Source of the DNA: Pachypanchax playfairii
Lineage: Eukaryota > Chordata > Actinopteri > Cyprinodontiformes > Aplocheilidae
DNA length: 64,000 nucleotides
Direction of reading: 5' to 3'
Assembly: GCA_006937955.1 (NCBI GenBank)
Contig: SSNP01000042.1
Span: forward strand, 1,958,081-2,022,080
Part shown: positions 24,701 to 38,464 of the stretch, one piece after another
Layout: each line of letters begins with the position of its first letter
Position numbering within the stretch: position 1 is the first letter of the stretch
Notes under the pieces: generated by a model
Told to the model about the DNA's origin: nothing
What the model saw: the letters and a program-made list of their open reading frames with translations, nothing else
Database searches by the model: none
Made by a program: the position numbers and the translations under genes

Positions 24701-27700
24701 ACAGACGTCCAAAAACCTTTTAAACAGGTGAATATGACGGAATACCTGCATCAGAGCAGCTTTGTTTTATAACTGGCACCCAACAGATCCACAGTGTAAA
24801 GCAGTAAAATGATCACATTAATCAATTATTTAAAACAAATAAGAATGTATTAATACACATTTGGTTTTATTCCCCAATGCAGATGCTGCATTTTAAAAAC
24901 TTAAAGAGACTGTATCATGCAGTTTTACAGTTTTCAACGTCTGGGATCGGCACATATATGATAAAACCTTACTGTTTGAGTTATATTCACTTCATTTGTC
25001 CTGAAATATAACTTATATTCTCGAGTTATTCTGTGACCAGGAAGTAAAAACGCTCGGTTTACCTAAAACCCCGCCTCCCAGCTGTGAGTGCGACTGGACT
25101 GTTTAGAAACACTAAAAAAAACTTCTGTAACTCTCGCAGCCAAATGCACATTTTTGACGAGACATTTTTTGAATGAAATACAACGAAATGGAGGTGCTAA
25201 TTTGTCAGAGGACGCTCGGTGGTGAGGAGCGTCTGGAGGGAAGGACGGTCCACTTGCGACTGGATGCGATCTGACCCAGGAGATGACACCAAGACTGGGA
25301 TCGGACGGGTGAAGTGAGACAGGTTGTAGGCGAGGAGCGGGACCAGCAGCCAAGAAGGAGGCGGACAGAGAGAGAGAGAGAGAGATGGACCGGGACAGGT
25401 CTGAGGTCTGAGGCTGGATTAATGAGGCGGTTAAACTGCAGCACGGAGGCGAACAGGAGCTCGTGGCAAACGGGACGTCTGACTGAGCGCTGGCAGGGTG
25501 AGTGACTGTGTCTTTTATCCGGTGGTGGGACGGGCTGCGTTGACGTGGAGCTCAGCTGTAAAGCTGGAGTCATACTGACATGTGATTAGCAGGGTCGAGT
25601 TGATAAGTCTTTATTAGCAGCTCATGCTAATAAAGAGCAGCAGGTGGTTGAAGTGTGGGTACTCTGGGCTGTAGGTTAGACATCTGCCGTGATGAGCTCC
25701 TGACAAATTGTTTTGGACTCTCGCAGCTCGCCTCGTACCTTTTACAGGGGCAGCAGGGATTGGTCAGGAACTTCCTGATACGACACTGTGACGTAAAGAC
25801 GCTCAATTCAGCCGTTTTACATGAGAGAGTAAAGCAGCTGCTCAGAGCGCAGGATTCAGGAGGATTACTCGGGAATGCACGAATTAAGCCAAAAACCACT
25901 CTGGGGGTCTTTTAAATAAAGAAATAGCATCACAACATGGTTAAAAGCTCCAAAAAGTTGATTTTTCATGATACAGGACCTTTAAGCTACACACTGAATG
26001 GCACTCTGCTAAACATAAAAGCACGGGGGACATGTTTCTACGTAACGATAAAAGGAACTCTGTCAATGAAGCTGCAGCAGCGCTGCAAACTGGCTTTTAA
26101 TTTTTGGTAACGCAGAAGTACTTTATGATAAACTAGATTTGACTAAACACACATTTACACACATTTAGAGCATCTTAGTGATACTTGCAGGATGCGGTGC
26201 ATTCAGGTTCTCCTCCTGGTTCAGGTCTTCATCCCTCCACGTTCTGAGTTTGTCTTTTTTAGTCATGCAGCTCTATTTATTTGTTGTTGTGTCTCAGTTC
26301 CTTCAACCCTCCTCTCACTGAACAATCTCTTTGTTCATACAGCAAAATAATTTGATTTGCTTCTTCCTCATTTATCAGAGGGCGGCGGTGAGTCCCAGGT
26401 GACAGTGAAGGGATCAGAGTATCACTTCAATTTACCAGCAATTTCTCAATGTCATTGTTTGTTTCTGAGTCATTACTGGACTGTACTTGGTCAAACGAGA
26501 TTATCTTTGTCCTTCCTAACTGTGAATCAGGCCCAGAGTCAGTTGATCTGGTTTCAGTCTCTCTCTCGACTTTATTGGCTGAATATTCTGTTTCAGAGTA
26601 AAAATATGCTGCAGCTCAGACGTCAGGATCAATTTCATTCATTTTCTCTCAAGACTTTTAATTTTCTGTATTTGTTTCAAGATTCAGGGTTTGCAGCAGT
26701 TTCATTTAATATTTTATACATGATGTTATAATTATTACTGCCCCCACCAGGAGTAGGTTTTGGAGGGGAACTGGATCACCATCTGGATCCAGGAATGTTT
26801 TTAAGGATTCTTCATCATTGTGAGATAGAAGCTGCTTTTAACATCTGCATGTAACTCTGTAATAAATGGTCCAGGTGCTTGATAACAAAATACAGGCTGA
26901 GTTCTCAACAGGTTCTATGTGATATCAAGGTTTGATCTGGATCAAGGACTGATCTGGATCAAGGTTTGATCTGGATCAAGGACTGATCTGGATCAAGGAC
27001 TGATCTGGATCAAGGTTTGATCTGGATCAAGGACTGATCTGGATCAAGGTTTGATCTGGATCAAGGACTGATCTGGATCAAGGTTTGATCTGGATCAAGG
27101 ACTGATCTGGATCAAGGACTGATCTGGATCAAGGTTTGATCTGGATCAAGGACTGATCTGGATCAAGGACTGATCTGGATCAAGGACTGATCTGGATCAA
27201 GGTTTGATCTGGATCAAGGACTGATCTGGATCAAGGTTTGATCTGGATCAAGGACTGATCTGGATCAAGGACTGATCTGGATCAAGGTTTGATCTGGATC
27301 AAGGACTGATCTGGATCAAGGACTGATCTGGATCAAGGTTTGATCTGGATCAAGGACTGATCTGGATCAAGGACTGGTCTGGATCAAGGACTGATCTGAA
27401 TCAAGGACTGGTCTGGATCAAGGTTTGATCTGGATCAAGGACTGATCTGGATCAAGGTTTGATCTGGATCAAGGACTGATCTGGATTGATCTGAATCGTT
27501 ACAAAATTCCAGTTACTTTGATCCAGAAAAGACAAAATAAGAAACCTTCAGATTTTTTTATCACTACAGGATCAAATGATGTCATAAACCTGCAACAAAC
27601 ACCAACAGATTTGAGACTCTGGAATCAGACGTGTGTTACAGATCTGATGTTCCTTCAAAAGTTCTGGTGCTCGATCCAGAACAAAACCACCAATAACTAC

Positions 27701-27853
27701 TGAACTAATAATGAATCAATATCAATCTAATTATTAGAGGTGTTTTCATCAATGAATCTGATCATGTTGATACAACAAAGATAAGACTGATATTTTTGGT
27801 GTAAATCACAATATGGAGGAACTGATGTGCCTGATGGAGGTCTGGACTCTATA

Positions 27854-27902
<49 letters not shown>

Positions 27903-30900
27903 GGCAGATGAGAAGACTGTGAAACTGGACCTATGTGCATTGAGACACTGAAAGCAGCTGTTGTGTGTTTGTGGCTTCAAACAGCTCTGCATAAAGAAAA
28001 ATTGGATTCTGTGACTGTGAGGGCTCATAAACAGTTTGCTGCTGCTTCCACAATAAAAAATGAAACATCCAGAATTTCTGCTGCCTTTCTGGACCCGAGG
28101 GCATTTAAAACACCGTCAAAGGAGGAAACTGAACCGCAATTTGTTGTTTAAAAATATTCTCTTTAGAAATAAATGGAGCCACTTCTTTGTTGTGAGGAGC
28201 AGATTTTATTAACGCATGCGTCTAAAGACAGCGCATGTAAAGGAACTTTGAGGTGAATTAGAATGTGGTTATATTCCTTTAAATCTTACCTGTATGTACA
28301 GTATCTCTTTGAAGAGCTTCAGTTTGGAGGTTTACTTTCACAATGTTGTCAGTTTGTCATTACATGGATATTTACATGGAATTCTAAGGATATTAGTAAA
28401 TGTGAGTAGAAGCACGTCTGCTGCAGCTTGAGTGTGTGACAGACGTGTGATGATCTATGAAGTCACATGGACTGCAGGGATTTATTTTTTTCTTTGATCC
28501 ACCTGGACAAGCCGTCAGCTCTTTAACCTGTTTCTCCATTCAAAAGGTCCAAACAGGTGAGACATTGACGACCCACTTCAAAGGATCTGAACTCATGCTT
28601 TAAAGACCGTGTAAAGGGAATTCTGCTATTTTCTTCTAACCACATTATAAACATAATAAATGTTCTAAACATGTGAAAAACCTCCCAACAATTAAAAACT
28701 GAATTGTGGAGCTAGCCTTCAAATTGCGTTTCAAGAGTTTTCTGTTTCAGGATTTTATGGGCGGGTCTAAAAGCCCTTCAGGATAACCCCGCCCCCTGCT
28801 TCTCTCGTCATATAAAACCGTACAGTGCGGTAGCTTCAGTGGTTTTCCCGCTCCTTCATCCGAGGGACGACCGTCTGAAAAAGCTTTGGGTGGATTTTGT
28901 GCAGAGGAGCCACACAGTAGACAGTAACTAAACCAGCATGATAGGTAGGAGCTACTTCTGCCACCTGCTGCCTTCATATGCTAAACAAAGCTCAGAATGG
29001 TGTAGCAGCACATTCCGCTCCTTCACTGATCAACAAGTCTGAAGCATTGCGGTTGTGTGGAAATATTTCAACTCCTCAAAAAGCAGCGATGCAAAAGCAG
29101 TTTTACATGTGGGTAGAACCTCAAACTTAACGAACCAGCCGGAACTCAGAAACGGAGGAAATGCAGTGATGTGGGGAAGAGAAGGAGGTGCTGCTAGAGG
29201 ATGAGACAGACAGGTTTCAGCGCCTGCAGTGGACACGCCCCCAGCGTCTCAGAGCAGAGAAAACTCATCCTTTTTTCATTATTTTGTAACCAAATTTCAT
29301 ATGCTTCACAGTGTTTTTAATCATTCAAATTTGGCTGGATGACTAATAACTAATATTCCTGTGCAGTGACAAACTCAGAACACACATTTGTTGTTACTTT
29401 ACACGGGCTTTAATTATTATTGTTGAGTTTGGGTTCTTGCTTTCATCTCTCAGACACTGTGTGGGTCATCTGGTCTGGAAGATGCTGGTTCATGTTGGCT
29501 TTTCTCTCTTCTTTGTTTTATAGTGGAATACCAGGAAAAAAATGTGGGACCATCATTGTGAGAGCAGAGGAGCTGAGCAACTGCAGGGTAAGAGTCCATT
29601 AGTTCATCTAGTTCACAGCAAGTATCTCTGACTTTCACTTTCAATTCTTCTTCACATGCTAATTACAGAATAGATTGACTTGAAAAACAAGAAAACATGT
29701 TGGGTTGTATTCCTACATCATAGTATCGCTCCTGCGTAACACGGGAGGCTCTGTTGGCCCTTCAGGCAAAAAGCCTTTATTTATAGCAGTAGCCAGTTGA
29801 ACTGCAGGGTTTTTAGTTCAGGATAAAATACACTGTGAGATTATTGTAACGTCTACATTTAAACTCTGTGCTGAGACAAACTGTAACATTCTGCTTTCTG
29901 TTAAAGGGACAAAAAAGTCTCTACATGCAAAAAATTCACACCATTTTTAGCTGCTTTTGACATTTATAAAAAGATAAATTTTTATTTTCAGAGGCCAAAG
30001 AACTAATATCATCTTTATTTTATCAGGGTTAAAAATAAATACAGCAAATAGCTTTTATATGTTGTAGTGCTGAGACACAATGTATTCAGATTGATTCTAT
30101 TTCCTGTCTCACGTGTTTCCTGTCTGCTGTCAGGAGTCCGTGATGCTCCAGTTCTGTGGCAACAAGCTGGATAAGAAAGATTTCTTTGGAAAATCGGATC
30201 CATTTCTCGTTTTTTACCGCAGTAACGAAGACGGGTCGTAAGTTTCTACTGTCTCTTTGGTTTTAACATGTTGAAACAGAGTTTAGTTGATTTGATGCAC
30301 ACAAACATACAGAGAACCCTTAAAGATGTCTGAAGTGTTTACAGACTGGAGATGACTGCTCTGCTCCAAAGCTCCATGCAGACGATGCTGGATCTAAACT
30401 GTGTGTGATGAGACACAATGTTTGATGATATATAAGTGACGTTCCATGCATCCTTCACCAGGAGGAAGCAGGAGATGACTAGATAAAACAGGACAGAGCT
30501 GACAAGAAGAAAATCAAGAGGGGGTTGATGGATAAGATGGAATTAAGTGAAAACTTTGTGTGGAGGTCACAGTTTCTTTGCCCCGCAGATGCTTTTATTC
30601 AAGTTGACTTCAGCATCTCACACTTAACACATTCTCTTCAGTGCAGCTGGGTATTTACTGATGCAGCTTAAATGGTCTGCTGCAGGGTATAACGGCAACA
30701 CGCCTTACTAACACAGAGGCAGTCTGATGTCAGAGAAGAACAGGAAGCAGTTTTTTACATTGAAATCCCATCTAGCTGGACACACACCTGTGTTATAAAA
30801 TTGGAGATATTTTTGTCATCTGTTAAATCACCTTTATGTCTCACAGCTATACGATCTGCCACAAGACAGAAGTGGTGAAGAACACTCTGGATCCGGTGTG

Positions 30901-33900
30901 GCAGGCTTTTAAAATTCCTGTCAGGGCGCTGTGCAATGGAGACTATGACAGGTACGACACGGCAGGAAGTCAGCTGATGCAAACCTTTCACAACTGTTTA
31001 CAAATAATTGGGTGAAATTATAATGTGCTCACATTTAATGCAGATTTTCTCCATTTTGTTAGTGTGATTGACACAAAGATAAAAACATGTTCTGATGCAG
31101 CACAAAGTGCTGACAGTGAAAAATTAAATCAGCTGATGAAATGTCACGAAACTTAGAAGAAAAGTGAAACGCCAGACTTTCGGGTGTGCTGATGTCCCTT
31201 CATGTGGGACAGCAGCCCTGAAGTGCTCAGATTTATTATAACATGACTGGATCATGAAAACATCCTGAAGTGTAAAGGCAGTAATGATGCTGCTTCCCAG
31301 ATAGATTTATTCCTACTATTGTTTGTGTCCATGAGACGCTCTCCTGCACCTTCACCGTGTTTTATACACACAGTTCTTCCACAGTCTCACTGGGCTCCAG
31401 GCCCCCTGGCTGGACTCTCTCAGCCTTCAGATAGAATATTATACCATGATACCACACTGTGATGGGATGGAAGGATGTCAGTGTGGCTAATTTAGCTTCT
31501 AATGATCTGTGATCAAGTTTTGTGCATGTTGAAAAGCCTGCAGAGACCATCCACATCCTGGAGGAGTTTGTTACAGTAAAGTGGGATTATCCTGAAGGAG
31601 GTCCGATTTACAGCAATGTTGAAACAAGTTACATGATGCTAATCTACAACAGTGTAACAATGATCAGAAAAGTTCATTTATTTAACAGAATTCTGTGCTC
31701 AATTTAACTAAACATATGTGTGAAAATGAAACTGTTGTTTACTGGAAGTATCCTGAACAGTGCATGAAAAGTGTCTTTCACCTCAATGTTCCAATCAACA
31801 AACAGATTCTAGAATCAGACAAAAATATAAAATACAAAATGCCGTTTTTACAGGATGATTTGTTGGTAAAAGCTGTTCAAACCAACTGTGACCAAGTAAC
31901 CTGATGACTGCTTGTGTCAACATCAGTGAGTCTTTACATCGCTGAGGAGGAATTTGGACCAACTATTTTTATTTTAATTCAGTAACAGTTGAGGGTTTTC
32001 AAGCATGACAGGCATGTTAAGGTCATTTCACGACATCTCAGTTTGATTAAAGTTTAGACGTTGAGTAGGACACTCTGAAGTCTTCATTCAGCTGTTCTTA
32101 AACCTGCTGCAATGATCTGCTGCAGATCCCAAGTGCTCTCCAGCTTCAGGTCATGAACTGATGGCTGGACGTTGTCCTTCAGGACTTTCTAGCAGAAGGA
32201 AAAATGGATGATGCCACTAATTACAGTAAAATGTCCACATCTGAAATGCTGTGTTTGTTTAAACCAGACGTAACAGGACATGTTACAGGACACGTTACAG
32301 GACATGTAACAGGACACATTACAGGACACGCTACAGGACACATTACAGGACATGCTACAGGACACGTTACAGGACACATTACAGGACACATTACAGGACA
32401 CATTACAGGACATTTTACAGGATACATTACGGGACATTTTACAGGACACGTTATAGGACACGTAACAGGACACATTACAGGACACGTTACAGGACACATT
32501 ACAGGACATGTTACAGGACACGTTATAGGACATGTTACAGGACACATTATAGGACATGTCACAGGACACGTTACAGGACATGTTACTGGACACGTTACAG
32601 GACACATTACGGGACACGTTACAGGACACATTACAGGACATGTTACAGGACACGTTATAGGACATGTTACAGGACACATTATAGGACATGTCACAGGACA
32701 CGTTACAGGACATGTTACAGGACACATTACAGGACATGTAACAGGACACATTACAGGACACGTTACAGGACACATTACAGGACATGTTACAGGACATGTT
32801 ACAGGACACATTATAGGACATGTCACAGGACACGTTATAGGACATGTTACAGGACACATTATAGGACATGTCACAGGACACGTTACAGGACACATTAGGG
32901 GACACGTTACAGGACACATTACAGGACATGTTACAGGACACGTAACAGCACACGTAACAGGACACGTTACAGGACATGTTACAGGACACGTTACAGGACA
33001 TGTTACAGGACATGTTACAGGACACGTAACAGGACGCACTCTTTCCAGAAAGATCCACCTTTATCTCCCCTAACCCTAACCCTAACCCTAACCCAAAAAA
33101 AATCTGTCTCCAGAAGTCTCGTGTTCCATCAGGATATTTCTGTAAATGTGAGACAGGCCTTTGGGTTTGGTCTTCAGTGGTTTTGGTCTGAGAACCTTCC
33201 CATGGAGGTCTGAAGTGGTTTAGATGTTCTGGATTCTGGTCTGACCTCTTGGAAGTGATTCACCTCTTCTGCATGTTTTATTAGCCTTACTTGTAGATAA
33301 TGGCTCTCGCTAAGGTTCCCCTCATAGAACCAGTTAGAACAGGTTCTAGCAGAACCCTGAGATAACACTGGAAACATCTCGTTACAGATTAAAACCAGCT
33401 TTAAGGACAATCACTGAGGACAGTCCTGTTTGTTAATTGTCCTATTGTTGCAGACATCTACTATAATCATTTAACATCCAATCAGATTCCTCCAGCTGAG
33501 AACTGATTTACTGTATTTACGACCTTCCACACAAGAATGTACTCAGCCAGTAAAAGTGCAGTACTGGCAGACAGGAGTCAAAACACAAATACTACTACAG
33601 ATTGTTATATGATTGGTATTGTGGACCAGTAGGACGCTCCTGCTCACTAGTCCTAGTTTTTGATTAATCTTGAGTTTTGCAAAGTGTTGCTTGATTTAAT
33701 AGATTATTTTAACCAATAAGACACAGCTGTGTGACGTGTTTGCATTCGTTAAAACCTGCTTTCATCAAACTGGATTTTATTGCATTGATTTGAAGTGTAT
33801 TTATTAAACAGAGTATCATTGTTCTTCCAGACTGACACCACACTGATCCAGCTTGTTCATAAAGCTGTGAGTTTTCACACTAAGGCTCCTTATATTCCTA

Positions 33901-36900
33901 CAATCATCTCAGTGTGTAAGAGACTATAAATCAAACTGCTTCTCTTGGTTACTTGAAGGAAAAGGAAAACAAAGCGAGTCATATTTTTCTAATAAAGATT
34001 AATTGGCCAACAAATGTGAAGATATTTACAGCCTGGGAGAAAGTCGTCATTCTGCTTTTATCTGTCTGAGTCAGAATATTTTACAGAGAAAATAACATGT
34101 TTTAACAGGTTTTTCCTTTGACTCATCCACAGCAACAAGCCTTCCAAATATTTTAAAAACAGATTGTATTCTGACCTCTTTTTTTTTTTTGTCTGCAGGA
34201 GCATTAAGGTAGAAGTGTATGACTGGGACAGAGACGGAGGGTGAGGGACTGATTCATTCTTTTTATACACCTTTAAAATGTAGTGATGCTGTAATTATCC
34301 TGATGTTGTTATGGTTACTGCATCCATGTGTTACACTCAGCTGAGTTTCAGAAATTACAAGAACAGATAATAAGTTTCTCTATTAGACACTTTTTGTAAA
34401 TAAAACCCTAAACCCATGAAACAACTGACAACTAGACATGCACAACATAACCAAGGCTGTTATATGTAAGATTATATTATTAGTATCAGATGTCATTAAC
34501 TATCACTAGCTACGTTTACATGCACCAAATTTCCCCAATCTGATTAAAATCTTGGTCGATCTGAATTCCCAAATCCCTGTTTACATGGACACTAACTGAA
34601 ATGATCTGATCATGCCATGAGTACACATGCACCAAGCACTCAATCAGGTTAAATGAGTTGAGCATGCGCACAGCGAGTTGTCTTTCCGGGGGAAGAAAAA
34701 AGTAAACAAACTCCGTCCTTTCTGCACGTCTTTCCCGCCCCATCGTGTGCTCGAGCTGACTCACGTTTTCCCCAATATGGACCTTCTGCAGGTGATTACC
34801 TTTATGTTTGGGTTTTTACTGGTCGCATTAACCAAGCTAGAGGCTGAATACATATTACTACTGCTCCTCCGCCACAGGAGAGGAGAGCAGGATGACAGGA
34901 TGACTGCGCCAGCAGACCACTTCTGTTTACTTCCCGCCATGTTTTCTACTTGGGTCTGCGAAAGCGGAAAGACGTCACGCTGAAGTTGTACACATGCGCA
35001 GTGGGCTTTTTTCACCCTTTCTTTCTGTATGGGTGTGTACATGCACGTCTATCCGAATGAAGATCGGACAAAACCACCCCTCTCGATCGGAAGTAAATTT
35101 CATTCTGATCAGGCTGCATCGGATCAAAACATTCTGATTGACGTGTTTATATGACGTATTTTTGTTCCGATTGGGCGTTTATTCTGATTAAATGTGCCCA
35201 TGTAAACGTAGCTATTGTCCTGAATCCTGTTATTAACATTAGTAAAGTTATTGCACACAGTGAGACTGTAATAACAAATTCAAAGTTATTGGTAAACTTT
35301 GCAGCCTTGAACTGAATAATGGGACACGTTTGTCATATACGTAGACATTTAAAATCATATCAAGCTTTAATAAATTAATAAATAATTTATGGGTCCTTAA
35401 GCTTTTAGAAGATTTCAGTAACTCACAGAGTCGGAGGAGGAAAGTACGTCACACTTAAAGTAGAAGATCCATCCTCCTCGTAGTTACCTGCTGCTGCATC
35501 TGTCCACATCAAACATCTAGAGAGCTGTCAGGACCAGAGGCTGGTGGGGTGGGGGATGGGGTGGGGGATGGGGGGGTAACTGTAATTGTGTAGCGTAACA
35601 CATAGACTTTTTAATTCCTCTGGACTTTGTGTGAGCTGGTGTGGAAAAAGGCCTGATTTATTTGAGAATATGGTGAATGAAAACAGGGTTTATTTTTTGA
35701 AGTGAAATTTTTATCCTTTAAGCAGAGAGGTGCTTTCCAGAGCTCACTGCTCAGGCAGTTTTTGACATTTCACGAACATGTTGCACAGAGCTCCCATTAA
35801 TACCTGACCCTGATTTCAACTGCATTAAAGATCACTGAGGTTTCAGACTGACTGCTACGCCCTCCCACAGCTGCAGAACCTACAGAACCTGTTAAAGATG
35901 TCTCTGTATTTCAGTCCATGTTCTTCATTGTTCTTTTCTCTGATCCCACATTATGTGTCTTCACGTTATCATACTGTTTTTATAAGTTGGGAAAAGATGT
36001 GATTCTGATTTGTTTGTTGTTTTTTGAAAGACATGATTTCATTGGTGAGTTCAGTACCAGCTACAGAGAGATGTGCAGAAGCCAGTCACAGTTCCACATC
36101 TATGAGGTGAGTTTCTTCACACACGTGTACATGTTTACACAGTTTATTACCTCCCGGTCCTCTTATCTAACCCCGAACCCCCTCACCCACCCACCCATCC
36201 TCTAATTTAAATTAGGCAAGAACAAACCGTGAAGCAGTTCATCCCGTTGCCTCAATAAGCTTATAACATGTGCAGAGATGAGCTTTACACTCACCTGCAG
36301 CTTTCAGCATGCAGCTGATCTGCTCATGCAGCTGATCTGCTCATGCAGCTGATCTGCTCTTGCAGCTGATCTGCTCATGCAGCTGATCTGCTCTTGCAGC
36401 TGATCTTCTCATGCAGCTGATCTGCTCATGCAGCTGATCTGCTCTTGCAGCTGATCTTCTCATGCAGCTGATCTGCTCATGCAGCTGATCTGCTCTTGCA
36501 GTTGATCTGCTCTTGCAGCTGATCTGCTCCTGCAGCTGATCTTCTCCTGCAGCTGATCTGCTCCTGCAGCTGATCTGCTCCTGCAGCTGATCTTCTCATG
36601 CAGCTGATCTGCTCATGCAGCTGATCTGCTCTTGCAGCTGATCTTCTCATGCAGCTGATCTTCTCATGCAGCTGATCTGCTCCTGCAGCTGATCTGCTCC
36701 GGTTAAACCGGGAGGGTTTTTGTGTCGCATCAGTACAATTTGTTTTAAATAACTGTAGTTAAGATCTTCTCTGGTTGTTTGCACAGAAAGGAGCAACAGT
36801 GCTGACACTTCTCACTGTCTGTGTGATCTGCTCAAATCCTCAACTTTCACTTTGCCACATATTATAATTCAGCTTTAAATCCCAGCAGTAAATAAAATGT

Positions 36901-38382
36901 TTGACCATCTGTTTGCTTCTACCCCCTGTTGAGTTTTCAATTAGCAGCAATAAACAAAAGTAGAAACCAACAGGGAGTAACAGACGTGATGACAGCAGAA
37001 GTAACGGTAGAGTGAAGCAAAGAAAACCTTCATAAAGTTTATATTAACATAATGGAGGAGAACAAAACAGTACTATACTTTTATTGATCGTTTCACATTG
37101 TTTACATTCTTATGTATAAATAAACACAACTCAGGAGGCTTGTCTGCAGCCTGTAATTACATCACAACACATGACCTGAGTTATGGTTATAAAGGGGTTG
37201 TTTGTTTATGACCACTGGACAAAGGAAGGTGTTGATGTCCCAAACACAGCCAGATAAATCCAGAGGGGGTTTCTGCAGAGCTAATATATCAGCTTTGACA
37301 TAAAAAGATTTCTATGATACATCTGCAGAGCTGCAATACGTCATTTCAACCTTAACCCACTGGAAACAACTTGCTTTGTGAACATGTGGGGGTGTTTTGG
37401 TGTTTTCAGTCAGTGTGTGCAGACTCACTCCGTCTGTCTGGTTTAATGTCTCTATTCAGACTCACAACCTCTGTGTGATTCTCTCCTCTTCTGGGATTTA
37501 TGAAACTTTATGAAAGCTGCACATTTACTTTTATTTGGGTTTTAGTTTGTGCTGCTAACAACACATGTATGTTTTAGATTGTTTTAATATTTTATAGGTA
37601 CAAATATGTTGAGGCAAAACACTGATATTGTGAGACTTTCTCATGGTGGTTCATTTATTTATTCCCCAGCTGTGACTTTATTACAACCTTGTGCTTATTC
37701 ATCAAGTTTTCTAACAGGCTTAATTACTCCGAGTATAAACACAACTTACTTTAATGTTTTGCTCGGCTCTTGCTGACTAGAAGATCAAACCAGCAATTAT
37801 TCACTAATTAGGAGTCCAAGCTATCAAGCTACAGGAGCCTTTATGCTTCTGTTGTTTTCCTTGTTCTTTTTTTCTTATCTCCTAAAAGTGTCACTGCTTT
37901 CAAACTAAAAAACAAATACACATCAAAATTCAATACATGACCCAAAATACCTCCATCCAGAGCCTGAAACAGAAGGTGCAACAGCACGTTAATTATTAGG
38001 TTTACTGAATAGCTTTTCTTCATCAGAGATGTGTTAACATCTCAGTTAAATAGATAAAATATATCAAAGTTTCAGGTTTTATTCGTTTCCTAGCTCTTTT
38101 TTTCGTCCACTGACCGGACGATGAGCAGTTCAATCCCAATTCCCAGCAGACCGTGTGTCAGAATATCCTCAGGCAGGATGCTGAACCCTAAAATTGTCTC
38201 CCTTCCACCACGAAGACGGTCTGCAGAGACGGGTCAAACGCTGAGAAATAATTTCCCCGAAGGGAATCAATAAAGTGTCAGATCTTCTGCTTTTCCTCCT
38301 TCTTCATACACAAGCTTGCTCCTCCTCAGGGTCATGAGGCGATACGCAAAGTACACGCTGGATAGATCATCCATCACAATGC

Positions 38383-38464
<82 letters not shown>

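Larger units (their letters stand above)
30952..34198 (+). other. cpne8 intron with the 12-nt minisatellite
   Basis: Apart from 32274-33100 nothing is recognised. Frames at 31522-31904 are short and lack features. Confidence 0.5.

Noticed and set aside
26932..27487. CRISPR-like regular repeats
   Set aside because: Units are contiguous with no unique spacers, and the genome is eukaryotic. The same applies to the other arrays.
32189..33073. 289- and 272-codon frames (TGHV, CNVS and CPVT repeats) on both strands
   Set aside because: A 12-nt tandem repeat keeps any frame open; no start context or flanking protein sequence supports a gene.
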